Origin: Microbacterium saperdae
GTDB lineage: Bacteria > Actinomycetota > Actinomycetes > Actinomycetales > Microbacteriaceae
Direction of reading: 5' to 3'
DNA: 64,000 bases
Assembly: GCF_006716345.1 (NCBI RefSeq)
Contig: NZ_VFOX01000001.1
Coordinates: 1,240,001 to 1,304,000 of the forward strand
Below the pieces are notes generated by a model. That model did not search any database and was not told the DNA's origin. It saw only the letters and a program-made list of their open reading frames with translations. This document shows, piece after piece, positions 50,136-59,053 of the stretch. How positions within the stretch are numbered: position 1 is the stretch's first letter; each line of letters starts with the position of its first letter. Position numbers and translations under genes: made by a program.

Positions 50136-50767
50136 CGTGCTTCTTCCTTCAAGTCGCCCTGATCGAGCGCGGCGAGGACGGCGTTCGTCTCGATGACGGG
50201 GGCGATGTCGGCGAACCCGTAGAGCAGGTCCGCAGCATGCGCGTCAGCGGTGGTCGATGCGGTCGCGTCACTGACGACAAGGGGCGTGTAGCCGAGGTCG
50301 GCGGCATCACGAGCGGTCGTTCCCACGGCATGATTGGTGTGTACCCCGGTAAGCACCAGGTGCGTTTTTCCGGCGCACCGAAGGATAGTGTCGAGCGCTG
50401 TATCGTGGAACGCGCTCATCCGGCTGCGCTCCACCCGCAGGTCACCGGTAACGGGTTCGGCGCCTGTGACCGGCGCCGCACCGTAGGTGTCTCGTTCGAC
50501 GGTGCGATGGGTGGTGATCGCCTCGAACAGAGGGATGTTGGTGCCGGCTCCGCCAGTTTCGGGATCGACGACGAAGTGGACGTGGATGACCGGAACGCCG
50601 GTCTGTCTCGCCGCATCGGCGATCCGTGCTGCGTTGGCGACGACACCAACCTCACGGGCATGCACAAGCGCGGCCGTGCCACCCGATGCACCGTCGTCGG
50701 CCACGTTGTCATTCTGCAGGCCGATGACCAGCACCGCGGTGCGGGCAGGATCAAGAGTGAAGCTCAT
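50132..50767 (-). CDS. Isochorismatase-family cysteine hydrolase
   Basis: 211 residues from ATG 50767. The family start RTAVLVIGLQNDNVADDGA holds the catalytic Asp, and the Cys/cis-peptide region appears as LVLTGVHTNHAVGTTARDA. Here the usual catalytic Cys of the TGVxTNxC motif is replaced by His/Ala (TGVHTNHAV), which raises doubt about nicotinamidase-type catalysis. Members also include hydrolases of biuret, ureidoacrylate and others. It is cotranscribed with the MFS exporter and the GlcG-like gene. Confidence 0.8.
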   Translation of the reverse strand: MSFTLDPARTAVLVIGLQNDNVADDGASGGTAALVHAREVGVVANAARIADAARQTGVPVIHVHFVVDPETGGAGTNIPLFEAITTHRTVERDTYGAAPVTGAEPVTGDLRVERSRMSAFHDTALDTILRCAGKTHLVLTGVHTNHAVGTTARDAADLGYTPLVVSDATASTTADAHAADLLYGFADIAPVIETNAVLAALDQGDLKEEAR

Positions 50768-50793
50768 GAGGTCTCCTTCCGTGCGAGGGCGGC

Positions 50794-51186
50794 TCAGAAG
50801 GCGGCGGCACCGACGCGGGCAAGATCTTCGTCGGCTTCGAGGGTGGCTCCGGCCACCCCGATACCACCGACGACCTGGCCACCGTCGCGAAGGACGACGC
50901 TCCCGCCGAAGCTGATCAGTCCGCCGTTGGTGTGTTCGATCGAGTAGGTCGGCTCGCCCGGACGGGCGATCTCGGCGAAGTCGATGCCGTCCATCCCGAA
51001 CAGCGCAGCGGTACGCGCTTTCTTCTGTGCCACGTCCACCGGTCCGATGAGCGCTGCGTCGGTGCGGGCGAACCCCACCAGCACCCCCGCGGCGTCGACG
51101 ACGGCGACCGCGACACCGAAGCCCGCCTGCTCGGCCTTCGCGACCACCGTGTCGATGGCGGCCTGAGTCCGCATTCGCTGAGACAT
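50794..51186 (-). CDS. GlcG/HbpS-like haem-binding-fold protein (DUF336)
   Basis: 130 residues from ATG 51186, which follows GGAGGA; an upstream in-frame ATG at 51261 has no ribosome site. Motifs: AEQAGFGVAVAVVDAAGVLV, DVAQKKARTAALFG and GVAGATLEADEDLARVG. DUF336 proteins are usually found with alcohol or aromatic catabolism and some bind haem. Role here unknown. First gene of the three-gene minus unit, divergent from IclR. Confidence 0.85.
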   Translation of the reverse strand: MSQRMRTQAAIDTVVAKAEQAGFGVAVAVVDAAGVLVGFARTDAALIGPVDVAQKKARTAALFGMDGIDFAEIARPGEPTYSIEHTNGGLISFGGSVVLRDGGQVVGGIGVAGATLEADEDLARVGAAAF

Positions 51187-51295
51187 GATTCCTCCATGTG
51201 GAACTATGAGCGAGAAGTTCGCTAGAGATTTGGTGTACATGAAAACTGTAACGTAGATCACGACAGTACGCGAACTGCATCCCGGCTTGAGGTGA

Positions 51296-51324
51296 TATAA
51301 TTCAGCATTATGGAATGCTCAATT
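51296..51324 (+). promoter_or_regulatory. Promoter and operator of the iclR gene, covering the start codon
   Basis: A consensus TATAAT at 51296-51301 puts transcription start at or next to the ATG (51310). A palindrome spans it: AATTCAGCATT at 51299-51309 and AATGCTCAATT at 51314-51324, with one mismatch and a four-base centre. The -35 is poor (AACTGC), so activation or tight autorepression is possible. Confidence 0.7.
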
Positions 51325-52029
51325 CGCGGACCGGTTCGCGTCATTCAGTCAGTGCAACGTGCGTTCGGGCTGGTCGAACGGCTCGCTGCCGCCCCAGAGG
51401 GGCTGAGGCTGAGTGAGCTCGCCGACGGTGCGGACTTGAACCGCAGCACGGCGCACAACCTGCTCGCTTCCCTCGACGCGATCGGCTGGGTCGAGCAGCC
51501 TTCCAAGGGCGGTCCCTACCGGCTCACCGGCAGAATGGGTCAGTTGATGTGGCGACGGATCGAGGCCGAGGAGGTTCTCCGTGCTCGAGTACACCCGATT
51601 CTGGAGTCGCTGTCCGCGCAGACCGGAGAGACCGCCTACCTGGCATTCGCCTCCGGTGAGCAATACCTGTGCGCGGACGCCGTGGAGTCCTCAGAACCCC
51701 TTCACCTGACGGTGAAGATCGGGGAGCGAGAGCCCCTGCTCGGCACCGCGATCGGGCATGCGCTCCTCGCCGCAGACGCCGCCCTGGCTGAGCGCATGGC
51801 ATCTGCTGACTCTACGGGCTGGGCCGAGTCTGCCCCGGCAGTCGCGGATGCCGCAGCCCAGGGGTTTGCCGTCGATGAAGATGCATTCCATCCCGGGGTG
51901 TCCTGCGTCGCCGTCGTGGTGGGCTTTGGTGCGGCCATCGGAGTCGCCGGGCCCAGCAGCCGCCTTTCCGGCCCCCGATTGGCCGATATCGCCCGCCAGA
52001 TGCTTCACCGAAGTCGGGATCTCGACTGA
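51310..52029 (+). CDS. IclR-family regulator
   Basis: 239 residues from ATG 51310. The winged helix reads VIQSVQRAFGLVERL with LSELADGADLNRSTAHNLLASL, and the effector domain has TGETAYLAFASGEQ and LGTAIGHALLA. The start codon lies at the expected transcript start, so the message should be leaderless. It is divergent from the GlcG/isochorismatase/MFS unit (about 120 bases between), which it probably controls. Confidence 0.9.
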   Translation: MECSIRGPVRVIQSVQRAFGLVERLAAAPEGLRLSELADGADLNRSTAHNLLASLDAIGWVEQPSKGGPYRLTGRMGQLMWRRIEAEEVLRARVHPILESLSAQTGETAYLAFASGEQYLCADAVESSEPLHLTVKIGEREPLLGTAIGHALLAADAALAERMASADSTGWAESAPAVADAAAQGFAVDEDAFHPGVSCVAVVVGFGAAIGVAGPSSRLSGPRLADIARQMLHRSRDLD

Positions 52030-52124
52030 CGCACGATCGTCGGACTCAGGGGAGGTACTCAAGGGGCGTCACGCGACGGTTTCCTTGGTCTCACTGAGCC
52101 GGGGTTGCAGTGCGTTGCCGGCCG

Positions 52125-53129
52125 TCAAGCGATCGGATTCCGGGGGGCGGTGGTTCGGCCCAGGCGAAGCCTGTACTCGGGGGGCACGGGAGTGCTGTGG
52201 GTCACGATGCATTCGACGGCGAGCCTGCCGAGCTCCGCCAGCGGCAACTCGATCGATGTCAGGTCGAAGACCCGGCCGGTGTCGGTGCCACCGATGCCGG
52301 CGATGGCGATGTCCTCGGGGATGCGGAGACCCGCCTGCCAGATGGCGGCGAGTGCGCCGATGGCCGTCTCATCGTTGGTGCAGATGATCGCGTCCGGTCG
52401 CGTGGCGCTTGCAAGGAGTCGTTCGGTGGCTGCGCGACCGCTTATCTGGCTCATGCCATCGAGGCCTGCAACGCGCGGGAGCCGATCCTGGTTGTACATC
52501 GCTCGCCGGTAGCCGCTGATTCGCATCTCCGCGGCGACCAGCCCCGGCAGGCCGCCCACGAAGGCGATCTGGCGGTTGCCGAGATCAAGCAGATGTGTCG
52601 TCAAGTCGTAGGAGCTCGCCTCATTGTCGATGACGATCTCGGTCGCTGCGAACCCTCGTGGTGCGAGGCTGATCACGTCCGTGCCATCTCGCATGGCGTG
52701 ATTCACCTCACGCGCGAGCTCGGCGGTGCCGGGTGCGCCGTCGATATCGCTTCCGCAGAAGACGATGCCAGCCGCCCCGTGCTCACGCAAGACCTGGAAC
52801 CGGCTGCGCTCCTGGTAGGGGTCGCGGTTCGCGTTGGCGAGCACGGTGACATAGCCGGCGGCGGCGGCGGCGACCTCGATTCCCCGAGTCATCTCGGCGA
52901 AGTACGGATCGAGCACATCGCTGGCGATGACGCCGATCAGGCGACTGCGGCCGTTCTTCAGTGCTCGAGCGGCAGCGCTGCGTCGATAGCCGGCCGTCTC
53001 CGCGGCGGTCGTCACGGCGGCGCGAGTGGCATCGGACACCGGATGATCCCGATCGGTGTCATTGAGCACCCGCGAAGCAGTGGTGACGGACACACCCGCC
53101 AAACGCGCTACCTCACGCAAGGTCGCCAC
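52125..53129 (-). CDS. LacI-family repressor of the downstream sugar operon
   Basis: 334 residues from GTG 53129 (GGAGG six bases before). HTH LREVARLAGVSVTTASRVLN, hinge YRRSAAARALKNGRSRLIG, and the sugar-binding domain with VLDPYFAEMTRGIE and IAIAGIGGTD. Divergent from the FAD oxidoreductase gene. The AAACGTT operators between them suggest a CcpA/GalR-like recognition sequence. The inducer is probably the sugar or polyol handled by the operon. Confidence 0.92.
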   Translation of the reverse strand: MATLREVARLAGVSVTTASRVLNDTDRDHPVSDATRAAVTTAAETAGYRRSAAARALKNGRSRLIGVIASDVLDPYFAEMTRGIEVAAAAAGYVTVLANANRDPYQERSRFQVLREHGAAGIVFCGSDIDGAPGTAELAREVNHAMRDGTDVISLAPRGFAATEIVIDNEASSYDLTTHLLDLGNRQIAFVGGLPGLVAAEMRISGYRRAMYNQDRLPRVAGLDGMSQISGRAATERLLASATRPDAIICTNDETAIGALAAIWQAGLRIPEDIAIAGIGGTDTGRVFDLTSIELPLAELGRLAVECIVTHSTPVPPEYRLRLGRTTAPRNPIA

Positions 53130-53178
53130 TGTCTGCCTCCGCTCTTCATGCTGGAGCCAGCGTATGTCAATGAAGGGG

Positions 53179-53224
53179 TTGACATCCGCCGACTCGCGCG
53201 GATATGTTGTGGGAAACGTTACCC
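53179..53224 (+). promoter_or_regulatory. Promoter and first LacI operator of the sugar operon
   Basis: TTGACA (53179-53184), 18-base spacer, TATGTT (53203-53208), then GGGAAACGTTACCC at 53211-53224, a near-palindrome around AACGTT, at the expected transcription start. Confidence 0.75.
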
Positions 53225-53253
53225 GTTCTGATTTAGGTCAGGACGTGGAGAAC

Positions 53254-53268
53254 GGAAAACGTTACCCC
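53254..53268 (+). promoter_or_regulatory. Second LacI operator
   Basis: GGAAAACGTTACCCC repeats the core of the first operator 43-44 bases downstream (about four turns) and ends 16 bases before the ATG of the FAD gene. Paired binding or looping is likely. Confidence 0.7.
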
Positions 53269-53284
53269 TCAAAGGAGAGATCAT

Positions 53285-54634
53285 ATGAACGATGCAACGG
53301 AAACGTACGATCTCATCGTCGTCGGCGCAGGAGCGGCCGGACTCGCGACTGCCAATCGGGCAATTGACCTCGGTGCGCGCGTTCTCGTCCTCGAGAAGGC
53401 GGGCCAGCCCGGCGGATCCGCTGCCCTGTCGGCGGGCATCCTCTGGACCGCGCCCGACCTCGACACGCTCCACCGCATCCAGCCCGACGCCGATCCCGTC
53501 CTCGGCCCGCTCGTCGTCGAAAGCTACCAGCAGGCGGTCGACGACGTTCGAGCCGCGGGTGTGACCGTCAGTGAACCCTGGCACGACCATCTGGAGTGGG
53601 GCACCGCACGCAAGATCGACATCGCGGCGCTGTTCGAGGTCTGGTCGCAGAAGGTCGAGTCATCGGGCTCCCTCCGGACCGGTGTCAGCGGTGTAGAGCT
53701 CGTGCGCAACGGCGACGCCGTCGTCGGCGTGCGGTACCGGCACGATGACGCTCAGCGCGAGGCCCACGCCGGCGGTGTGGTGCTCGCCACTGGCGGCTTC
53801 CAGGGAGACGCCCAGCTGAAGCAGACCTTCATCGGCAACGGCGCAGACGACATCGCCGTGCGCAGCAACCCGAACTCGGTCGGCGACGGTCTGCGCCTAG
53901 GGCTCGAGGCGGGAGCGGCGACGAGCCGTCACCTCTCCGGGTTTTACGGGCACACGCTTCCGAGTCCGCTCGCGGTCGATGCGAGCGTCTTCCTGCGACT
54001 GACGCTCTACTTCTCCGCCTACGGAATCATCGTCAACAGGCAAGGACGCAGATTCACCGACGAATCGCTCGGTGACGAGGTGTCGAACCAATTCCTCGTG
54101 CGTCAGCCCGGTCATCGCGGCGTGCTGATCTGGGACGACGAGGTGCAGCAGCAGCGCGCCCTCGCCGTGCCCTACCCCAGTGGTATGGCGCTTGATCGTC
54201 ACGCAGCGGCGACCAAGCACGGAGCCCGGACGGCCGAGGCTGACACCCTCGAAGAATTGGTCGAGATCGTGTCGAGCTGGAGCGTGGACGCCGCGGGGCT
54301 GACCAGCACGCTCGATGCCTACCGGCGTGCCTCGACAGGCGAGTCTGTCGCCCTTGACGCTCCTCTTCCGCACCGTCCCTCGCCGCTGAGCACGCCGCCT
54401 TTCCGTGCGGTGGAGATACAGCCGTGCATCACGATCCCCTTCGGAGGACTGCGCGTCGACGGCGATAGCCGTGTGCTCGATCATGACGGTGCTCCGGTGT
54501 CCGGGCTGTACGCGGCCGGTGCTGACGCGGGCGGTGCGCAGGATCTCCGCTACATCGGCGGTATCGTGTTCGGCTTGGTCTTCGGACGCCGCGCGGCCGA
54601 CCATGCGCTCGCCTCGGTGCTGACGAGGGCATGA
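53285..54634 (+). CDS. FAD-dependent oxidoreductase (fumarate reductase/ketosteroid dehydrogenase fold)
   Basis: 449 residues. N-terminal FAD motif LIVVGAGAAGLATANRAIDL, then GGSAALSAGILW, LATGGFQGDAQLK, and the C-terminal GLYAAGADAGGAQDLRYIGG which closes the FAD site. This fold catalyses dehydrogenations of sugars, steroids and dicarboxylates. As first gene of a carbohydrate operon it may oxidise a sugar or polyol carbon. Coupled to the alcohol dehydrogenase by ATGA. Confidence 0.88.
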   Translation: MNDATETYDLIVVGAGAAGLATANRAIDLGARVLVLEKAGQPGGSAALSAGILWTAPDLDTLHRIQPDADPVLGPLVVESYQQAVDDVRAAGVTVSEPWHDHLEWGTARKIDIAALFEVWSQKVESSGSLRTGVSGVELVRNGDAVVGVRYRHDDAQREAHAGGVVLATGGFQGDAQLKQTFIGNGADDIAVRSNPNSVGDGLRLGLEAGAATSRHLSGFYGHTLPSPLAVDASVFLRLTLYFSAYGIIVNRQGRRFTDESLGDEVSNQFLVRQPGHRGVLIWDDEVQQQRALAVPYPSGMALDRHAAATKHGARTAEADTLEELVEIVSSWSVDAAGLTSTLDAYRRASTGESVALDAPLPHRPSPLSTPPFRAVEIQPCITIPFGGLRVDGDSRVLDHDGAPVSGLYAAGADAGGAQDLRYIGGIVFGLVFGRRAADHALASVLTRA

Positions 54635-55650
54635 TGCTCACCGAGCCCGCGATCCGCTGGGTCGGGCCGCGCCGAGTCGTCGCGGACGATCCCGCCGCGG
54701 ACCGCGGCGTGACCCTCGCCCCTGGGCGCGTTCGCATCGAGGTCACTAGTGCCGGCCTCTGCGGCACCGACCTGTCGGTGTGGAACGGCACGAATGAGCG
54801 CGCCGAACCCGGCACGGTGCTCGGCCACGAGTTTGGAGGACGCATCATCGCCTTCGGTGACGGCGTCGACTCTATGCAGATCGGCGACCTTGTGGCGGTC
54901 GACCCCAACCTCTCATGCGGACGCTGTCAGCGGTGTCTCGACGGCCGTCGTGCTCTGTGCATCCAGCGTCGTCTTCTGGGTGTGGATGTCGATGGCGGTC
55001 TGCAACAGACGATCGATGTCGACGCCGCGCAGCTCATACCCGTCCCGGGCGCCGACCCGCGGGCGCTCGGTCTCGTCGAACCGCTCGCGGTCGGCATCCA
55101 CGCCGTCGACCGGGCCGGCATCGCCGAGGGCGCGCGAGTGGGCGTCATCGGTGGAGGTCCGATCGGCATGGCCGCGGCCGTCGAGGCACATCTACGGGGT
55201 GCGGTCTGCAGCGTCCTTGAAGCCGATCCGGCGCGCCGGCGGGCGATAGTCGATGTCGGCATCGCCGACTCCGTCGAGAATCCCTGGGAGAACCGGTCGC
55301 TCGATGTGGTCATCGACTCAGTGGCGCGAGAGGCGACCGTCAGGATCGCCCTCGACGCCGTCCGCGACGGCGGATCGGTGTGTCTCGTCGGTCTCTCGCA
55401 CGACGCCCACCTGCCTGGGCCGGAATCGCTCGTTCGCCGGGAGATCACCCTCACCGGGTCCTTCTGCTATCGGACGGCCGACCTGCGGCGGGCGGCCGAG
55501 ATCGTCGCCGACCGTGGCGTCGGCGTCATCCCGGTCGAGCTCGTGGACGGGTTGGACGCCGTGCCGCAGCTGCTCGAATCCCTCGCCGCCGGCCGGATCG
55601 GCCGCGGCAAATCGATCGTCATTCCGCGCATCACCGCGGACATCCCCTGA
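54631..55650 (+). CDS. Zinc-dependent alcohol dehydrogenase (MDR family)
   Basis: 339 residues. Catalytic zinc ligands: LCGTDLSVW (Cys) and GHEFGGRII (His-Glu); structural zinc cysteines in LSCGRCQRCLDGRRALC. NAD motif VGVIGGGPIGMAAAV. It looks like a sorbitol/threonine dehydrogenase-type enzyme and would interconvert a secondary hydroxyl and ketone in the sugar pathway. Confidence 0.92.
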   Translation: MMLTEPAIRWVGPRRVVADDPAADRGVTLAPGRVRIEVTSAGLCGTDLSVWNGTNERAEPGTVLGHEFGGRIIAFGDGVDSMQIGDLVAVDPNLSCGRCQRCLDGRRALCIQRRLLGVDVDGGLQQTIDVDAAQLIPVPGADPRALGLVEPLAVGIHAVDRAGIAEGARVGVIGGGPIGMAAAVEAHLRGAVCSVLEADPARRRAIVDVGIADSVENPWENRSLDVVIDSVAREATVRIALDAVRDGGSVCLVGLSHDAHLPGPESLVRREITLTGSFCYRTADLRRAAEIVADRGVGVIPVELVDGLDAVPQLLESLAAGRIGRGKSIVIPRITADIP

Positions 55651-55692
55651 TCCGCACGGCCCAACCCTGACTCTGCAACGAAGGAGATCTCA

Positions 55693-57084
55693 GTGAATCA
55701 GTCCACAAGCGCTGTCGATCAGCGCAAGAACAGCCCCACCCGTGCGGCCATCGCCGCGATGGCCGGAGGCACGCTCGAGTACTACGACAACTACATCTAC
55801 GCTCTGGCCGCCGCGCTCGTCTTCGGGCAGGTGTTCTTCCCCGGCGACGATCCCGGTCTGAGCACCGTGCTAGCGCTGGCCACGTTCGCCGTGTCGTACG
55901 TGGCCCGGCCACTCGGCGCCGTCCTGCTCGGCCACTTCGGCGATCGGATCGGTCGCAAGAAGGTGCTTGTTTTCATTCTCGTGCTCATGGGCACCTGCAC
56001 CTTCGTCGTTGGGCTGCTGCCTGGCTATGCGCAGATCGGCGCCTGGGCGCCAATCCTGCTGGTGACCCTGCGCCTGCTCCAGGGCATCTCGGTGGGCGGG
56101 GAGACCGCCGCCGCAACCGTGCTCACGATCGAGATCGCGCCGGCGCGGCGTCGGGCGTTCTTCACCAGCTGGGCACCCAATGGCATCGTCGGCGGATTCG
56201 TGCTCGCGACGCTCATCTTCATCCCGATCTCCGCGCTGCCGGAGGAGGCCCTGCTGAGCTGGGGGTGGCGGCTGCCCTTCCTGCTGAGCGCAATCGTCAC
56301 GGTGGCGGGCTTCGTCATACGCGCGACGCTTGACGAGCCCGAGGCATTCATCGAGGCCAAGGAGGACAACGCGCTCGTGAAGGTACCAGTGCTGGAGGTC
56401 TTTCGGTCGCACTGGGCATCCATCCTGCGCGTCGTCTTCTGCTCGCTGGCCTTCGCGATCGATACGGTAATCAAGGTGTTCGCACTCGCCTTCGCGACGA
56501 GGGAGTATGGCCTCGCCGAAAGCACCATGCTCTGGGTGCTGATCGTGAGCCACGTGGGCGCGCTCGTGACGCAGCCGATTCTCGCGATGCTCGCCGACCG
56601 CATCGGCCGCCGGCCGGTGTTCATCGCAGGCAACCTCGCATGCGCGGCGATGCTGTTCGCCTACTTCGGCGCGATCCAGGCGCAGAACGTTCCCTTGCTC
56701 TTCGTCACCGGATTCCTGTCAGTGGCTGGCGCTTATGCGGCCATCAATGCGGTATACCCGTCGATGTTCGCCGAGATGTTCAACCTCAAGGTTCGCCAGA
56801 CCGGCATGGCTCTGGGCCAGCAGATCGGCCTGATCGCCGCCGGCTTCGCGCCGAGCGTGTACCTGGCCCTGACCGCGGGCGATCCGAAGAACTGGCTGCC
56901 GGTCGCGATCATCTCCGCGGTGATCGCCGGCATTGCCGCCCTCACCGCGCTCCTGTCGAAGGAGACCGCGTTCGTGCCGCTCGACGACCTGGGGTCGCCC
57001 ATCACACGCAGCCACACGATCGCCGGCGGAGAACACATCGCATCGTCTGCCGAGTCGTCCACCACGATCGGGGTGCAGTCGTGA
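55693..57084 (+). CDS. MFS transporter, metabolite:H+ symporter (MHS) family
   Basis: 463 residues with twelve membrane segments. Start LEYYDNYIYALAAALVFGQV and motif GHFGDRIGRKKVLVFILVL with LRLLQGISVGGETAAATVL are typical of MHS symporters (shikimate, proline, ketoglutarate, sugars acids). Preceded by AAGGAGA. It is the uptake system of the operon; its GTGA overlap ties it to the Gfo/Idh/MocA gene. Confidence 0.92.
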   Translation: MNQSTSAVDQRKNSPTRAAIAAMAGGTLEYYDNYIYALAAALVFGQVFFPGDDPGLSTVLALATFAVSYVARPLGAVLLGHFGDRIGRKKVLVFILVLMGTCTFVVGLLPGYAQIGAWAPILLVTLRLLQGISVGGETAAATVLTIEIAPARRRAFFTSWAPNGIVGGFVLATLIFIPISALPEEALLSWGWRLPFLLSAIVTVAGFVIRATLDEPEAFIEAKEDNALVKVPVLEVFRSHWASILRVVFCSLAFAIDTVIKVFALAFATREYGLAESTMLWVLIVSHVGALVTQPILAMLADRIGRRPVFIAGNLACAAMLFAYFGAIQAQNVPLLFVTGFLSVAGAYAAINAVYPSMFAEMFNLKVRQTGMALGQQIGLIAAGFAPSVYLALTAGDPKNWLPVAIISAVIAGIAALTALLSKETAFVPLDDLGSPITRSHTIAGGEHIASSAESSTTIGVQS

Positions 57085-58202
57085 GCGCACCCATTCGCAT
57101 CGGCATCGTCGGCTGTGGCAACATCGCCGACAACCATGTGGCCGCGTATCGGGCGGCCGACGGCGCAGAGGTCGTCGCGGTCTGCGACGTCGACCGAGCC
57201 CGAGCACAAGCGTTCGCCGACCAACGAGGCATCCCCTCGGCGACCGGATCCGTGGCCGAGCTTCTCGTTCTCGATCTCGACGCCATCAGCGTCTGCACAC
57301 CGCACCCCACCCACGAGGAGGTCGTCGTCGCAGCCGCGCAGGCCGGCGTGCACGTGCTCTGCGAGAAGCCGATCTCGACGAGCGCGGCCGCGGCCGAGCG
57401 AATGATCGAGGCGACCGCCGCGGCCGGGGTCACGTTCGGCGTCGTGTTCCAACGTCGGTTTTGGCCCGGAGCCCAGCGGCTGCACCGCGCGATCGTCGAC
57501 GGCACGCTCGGCACTCCGATGCTGGGACACTGCCGGGTGCTGCTGCACCGCGGGAAGGAATACTATGACTCCGCGCCCTGGCGCGGCACCTGGGACGCCG
57601 ACGGCGGCGGCGTGCTCATGACCCAGGCCATCCACTACATCGATCTGCTGCAGTGGTTCATGGGTGAGCCCGTCGAGGTGTACGGCCGCGCTGGCTCCTT
57701 CACACTGGCTGACTCGATCGAAGTCGAGGACACGGCTGCTGCCGTGATCACTTTCGCCTCGGGTGCGATCGCCACCCTCTCGGCGACAGTGGCCGCGACG
57801 CCCAACCTCGGCAGTGAGCTCACCATCACCGGGAGTACGGGCGCGACCATTAGCATCGGGGAGTACCCCGAAGGATCGGACGCGGATGTCGAGATCTGGG
57901 CAGTTCCGGGCGACGAACAGGCGGTTTCGACCCTCGCATCCGGTGGCTTCCGTCCCGACAAGTCGGTGGCCGAGGTGAATGCATCACTGCAGCACCTCCA
58001 CCGCCGTCAGATCGAGGACTTCGTCGCTGCCATCCGTGAGGGCCGCGAGCCTGCCGTGACGGGTGCGCAGGCGCTGCGCTCGCTGCAGATTGTTGAAGCG
58101 GTCTATGTCTCCGCTCGCAGCGGTGAACCGGTTCGGCTGGCCCATCGCGGCGAAGCGCGTATCTTCACCCATCTTCCCGTTCCTTCGGAGGTCTCCGCAT
58201 GA
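57081..58202 (+). CDS. Gfo/Idh/MocA family dehydrogenase
   Basis: 373 residues from GTG 57081 (GTGA with the MFS stop). Rossmann motif IGIVGCGNIADNHVAAY, EKP hallmark HVLCEKPIST, and the substrate motif WDADGGGVLMTQAIHYIDLL. Its gene is followed by a TIM-barrel isomerase and a DUF993 gene, an order typical of pathways for keto- or anhydro-sugars. It is not closely similar to the protein at 295-1329. Confidence 0.92.
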   Translation: MSAPIRIGIVGCGNIADNHVAAYRAADGAEVVAVCDVDRARAQAFADQRGIPSATGSVAELLVLDLDAISVCTPHPTHEEVVVAAAQAGVHVLCEKPISTSAAAAERMIEATAAAGVTFGVVFQRRFWPGAQRLHRAIVDGTLGTPMLGHCRVLLHRGKEYYDSAPWRGTWDADGGGVLMTQAIHYIDLLQWFMGEPVEVYGRAGSFTLADSIEVEDTAAAVITFASGAIATLSATVAATPNLGSELTITGSTGATISIGEYPEGSDADVEIWAVPGDEQAVSTLASGGFRPDKSVAEVNASLQHLHRRQIEDFVAAIREGREPAVTGAQALRSLQIVEAVYVSARSGEPVRLAHRGEARIFTHLPVPSEVSA

Positions 58203-59053
58203 TCCCGCTCCTCAGTATCAACCAGGCGACCACCCGCCCGTATGCGCTCACGGACACAGCCCGCGCGTCGTCCGCCGCGGGCGTCCGTCACCTCGGGCTC
58301 TGGCTGGAGCCTGTGGCAGAGCTCGGTGCCGCTGAGACGGTGCGCCTGCTCGACGAGACGGGCATCCGGGCGACCTCCATGTCGCGAACCGGTTTCGTGG
58401 CAGACAAGTCGGGTGCCGCGTTGCACTCGGCGCTCGACGATGTGCGGCGGGCGATCGAGCTGTCCGCCGCCGTGGGCGCGCCGACGTTGTCGTTCATCGC
58501 CGGCGGTCTCGCCCCGGGGGACCGCGACCTGCGCGCCGGGGCGGGACGCGTGCGCGATGCGCTCGAGGTGCTCGCGCCGGAGGCGCGCGCGGCGGGTGTG
58601 CGGCTGCAGCTCGAGCCCCTGCACCCGTTGTTCGCGACCTCCCGCAGCGTCGTCACCACCGTGCGCCAGGCTCTCGGGATCATCGAAGGGCTGCCGGTCG
58701 AGAGCGTCGGCATCCTCGTCGACGCCTACGCGACGTTCTGGGATGCTGACCTGCACGACGCCCTGCTCGCCGCGGGAGAGCGCATAGCGGGTTACCAGGT
58801 GAATGACTTCGTCCTCCCACTGCCTGCGGAGGACCACATGCTGGGCAGGTTGCTCCCGGGCGAGGGGGGCATCGACCTCGATGCCATCACGGCCAGCGTG
58901 ATCCAGGCCGGATATACAGATCCCATCGAGGTCGAGGTGTTCCATGAGCAGCTCTGGGCGCTGCCGCTCGAGACGATCATCGAGCGGACCGTGCGGACCT
59001 TCACCACAGCGGTCGTCGCCCCGATCACGGCGCGGACCGAGGTTCCCGTATGA
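58199..59053 (+). CDS. Sugar phosphate isomerase/epimerase (TIM barrel, AP endonuclease 2 family)
   Basis: 284 residues. Metal-binding acids lie in LQLEPLHPLF, VGILVDAYATFWD and GYQVNDFVLP, with the last strand DPIEVEVFHEQLWAL. The family includes xylose isomerase-like epimerases and 3-keto-glycoside-processing enzymes. ATGA overlaps on both sides. Confidence 0.9.
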   Translation: MIPLLSINQATTRPYALTDTARASSAAGVRHLGLWLEPVAELGAAETVRLLDETGIRATSMSRTGFVADKSGAALHSALDDVRRAIELSAAVGAPTLSFIAGGLAPGDRDLRAGAGRVRDALEVLAPEARAAGVRLQLEPLHPLFATSRSVVTTVRQALGIIEGLPVESVGILVDAYATFWDADLHDALLAAGERIAGYQVNDFVLPLPAEDHMLGRLLPGEGGIDLDAITASVIQAGYTDPIEVEVFHEQLWALPLETIIERTVRTFTTAVVAPITARTEVPV

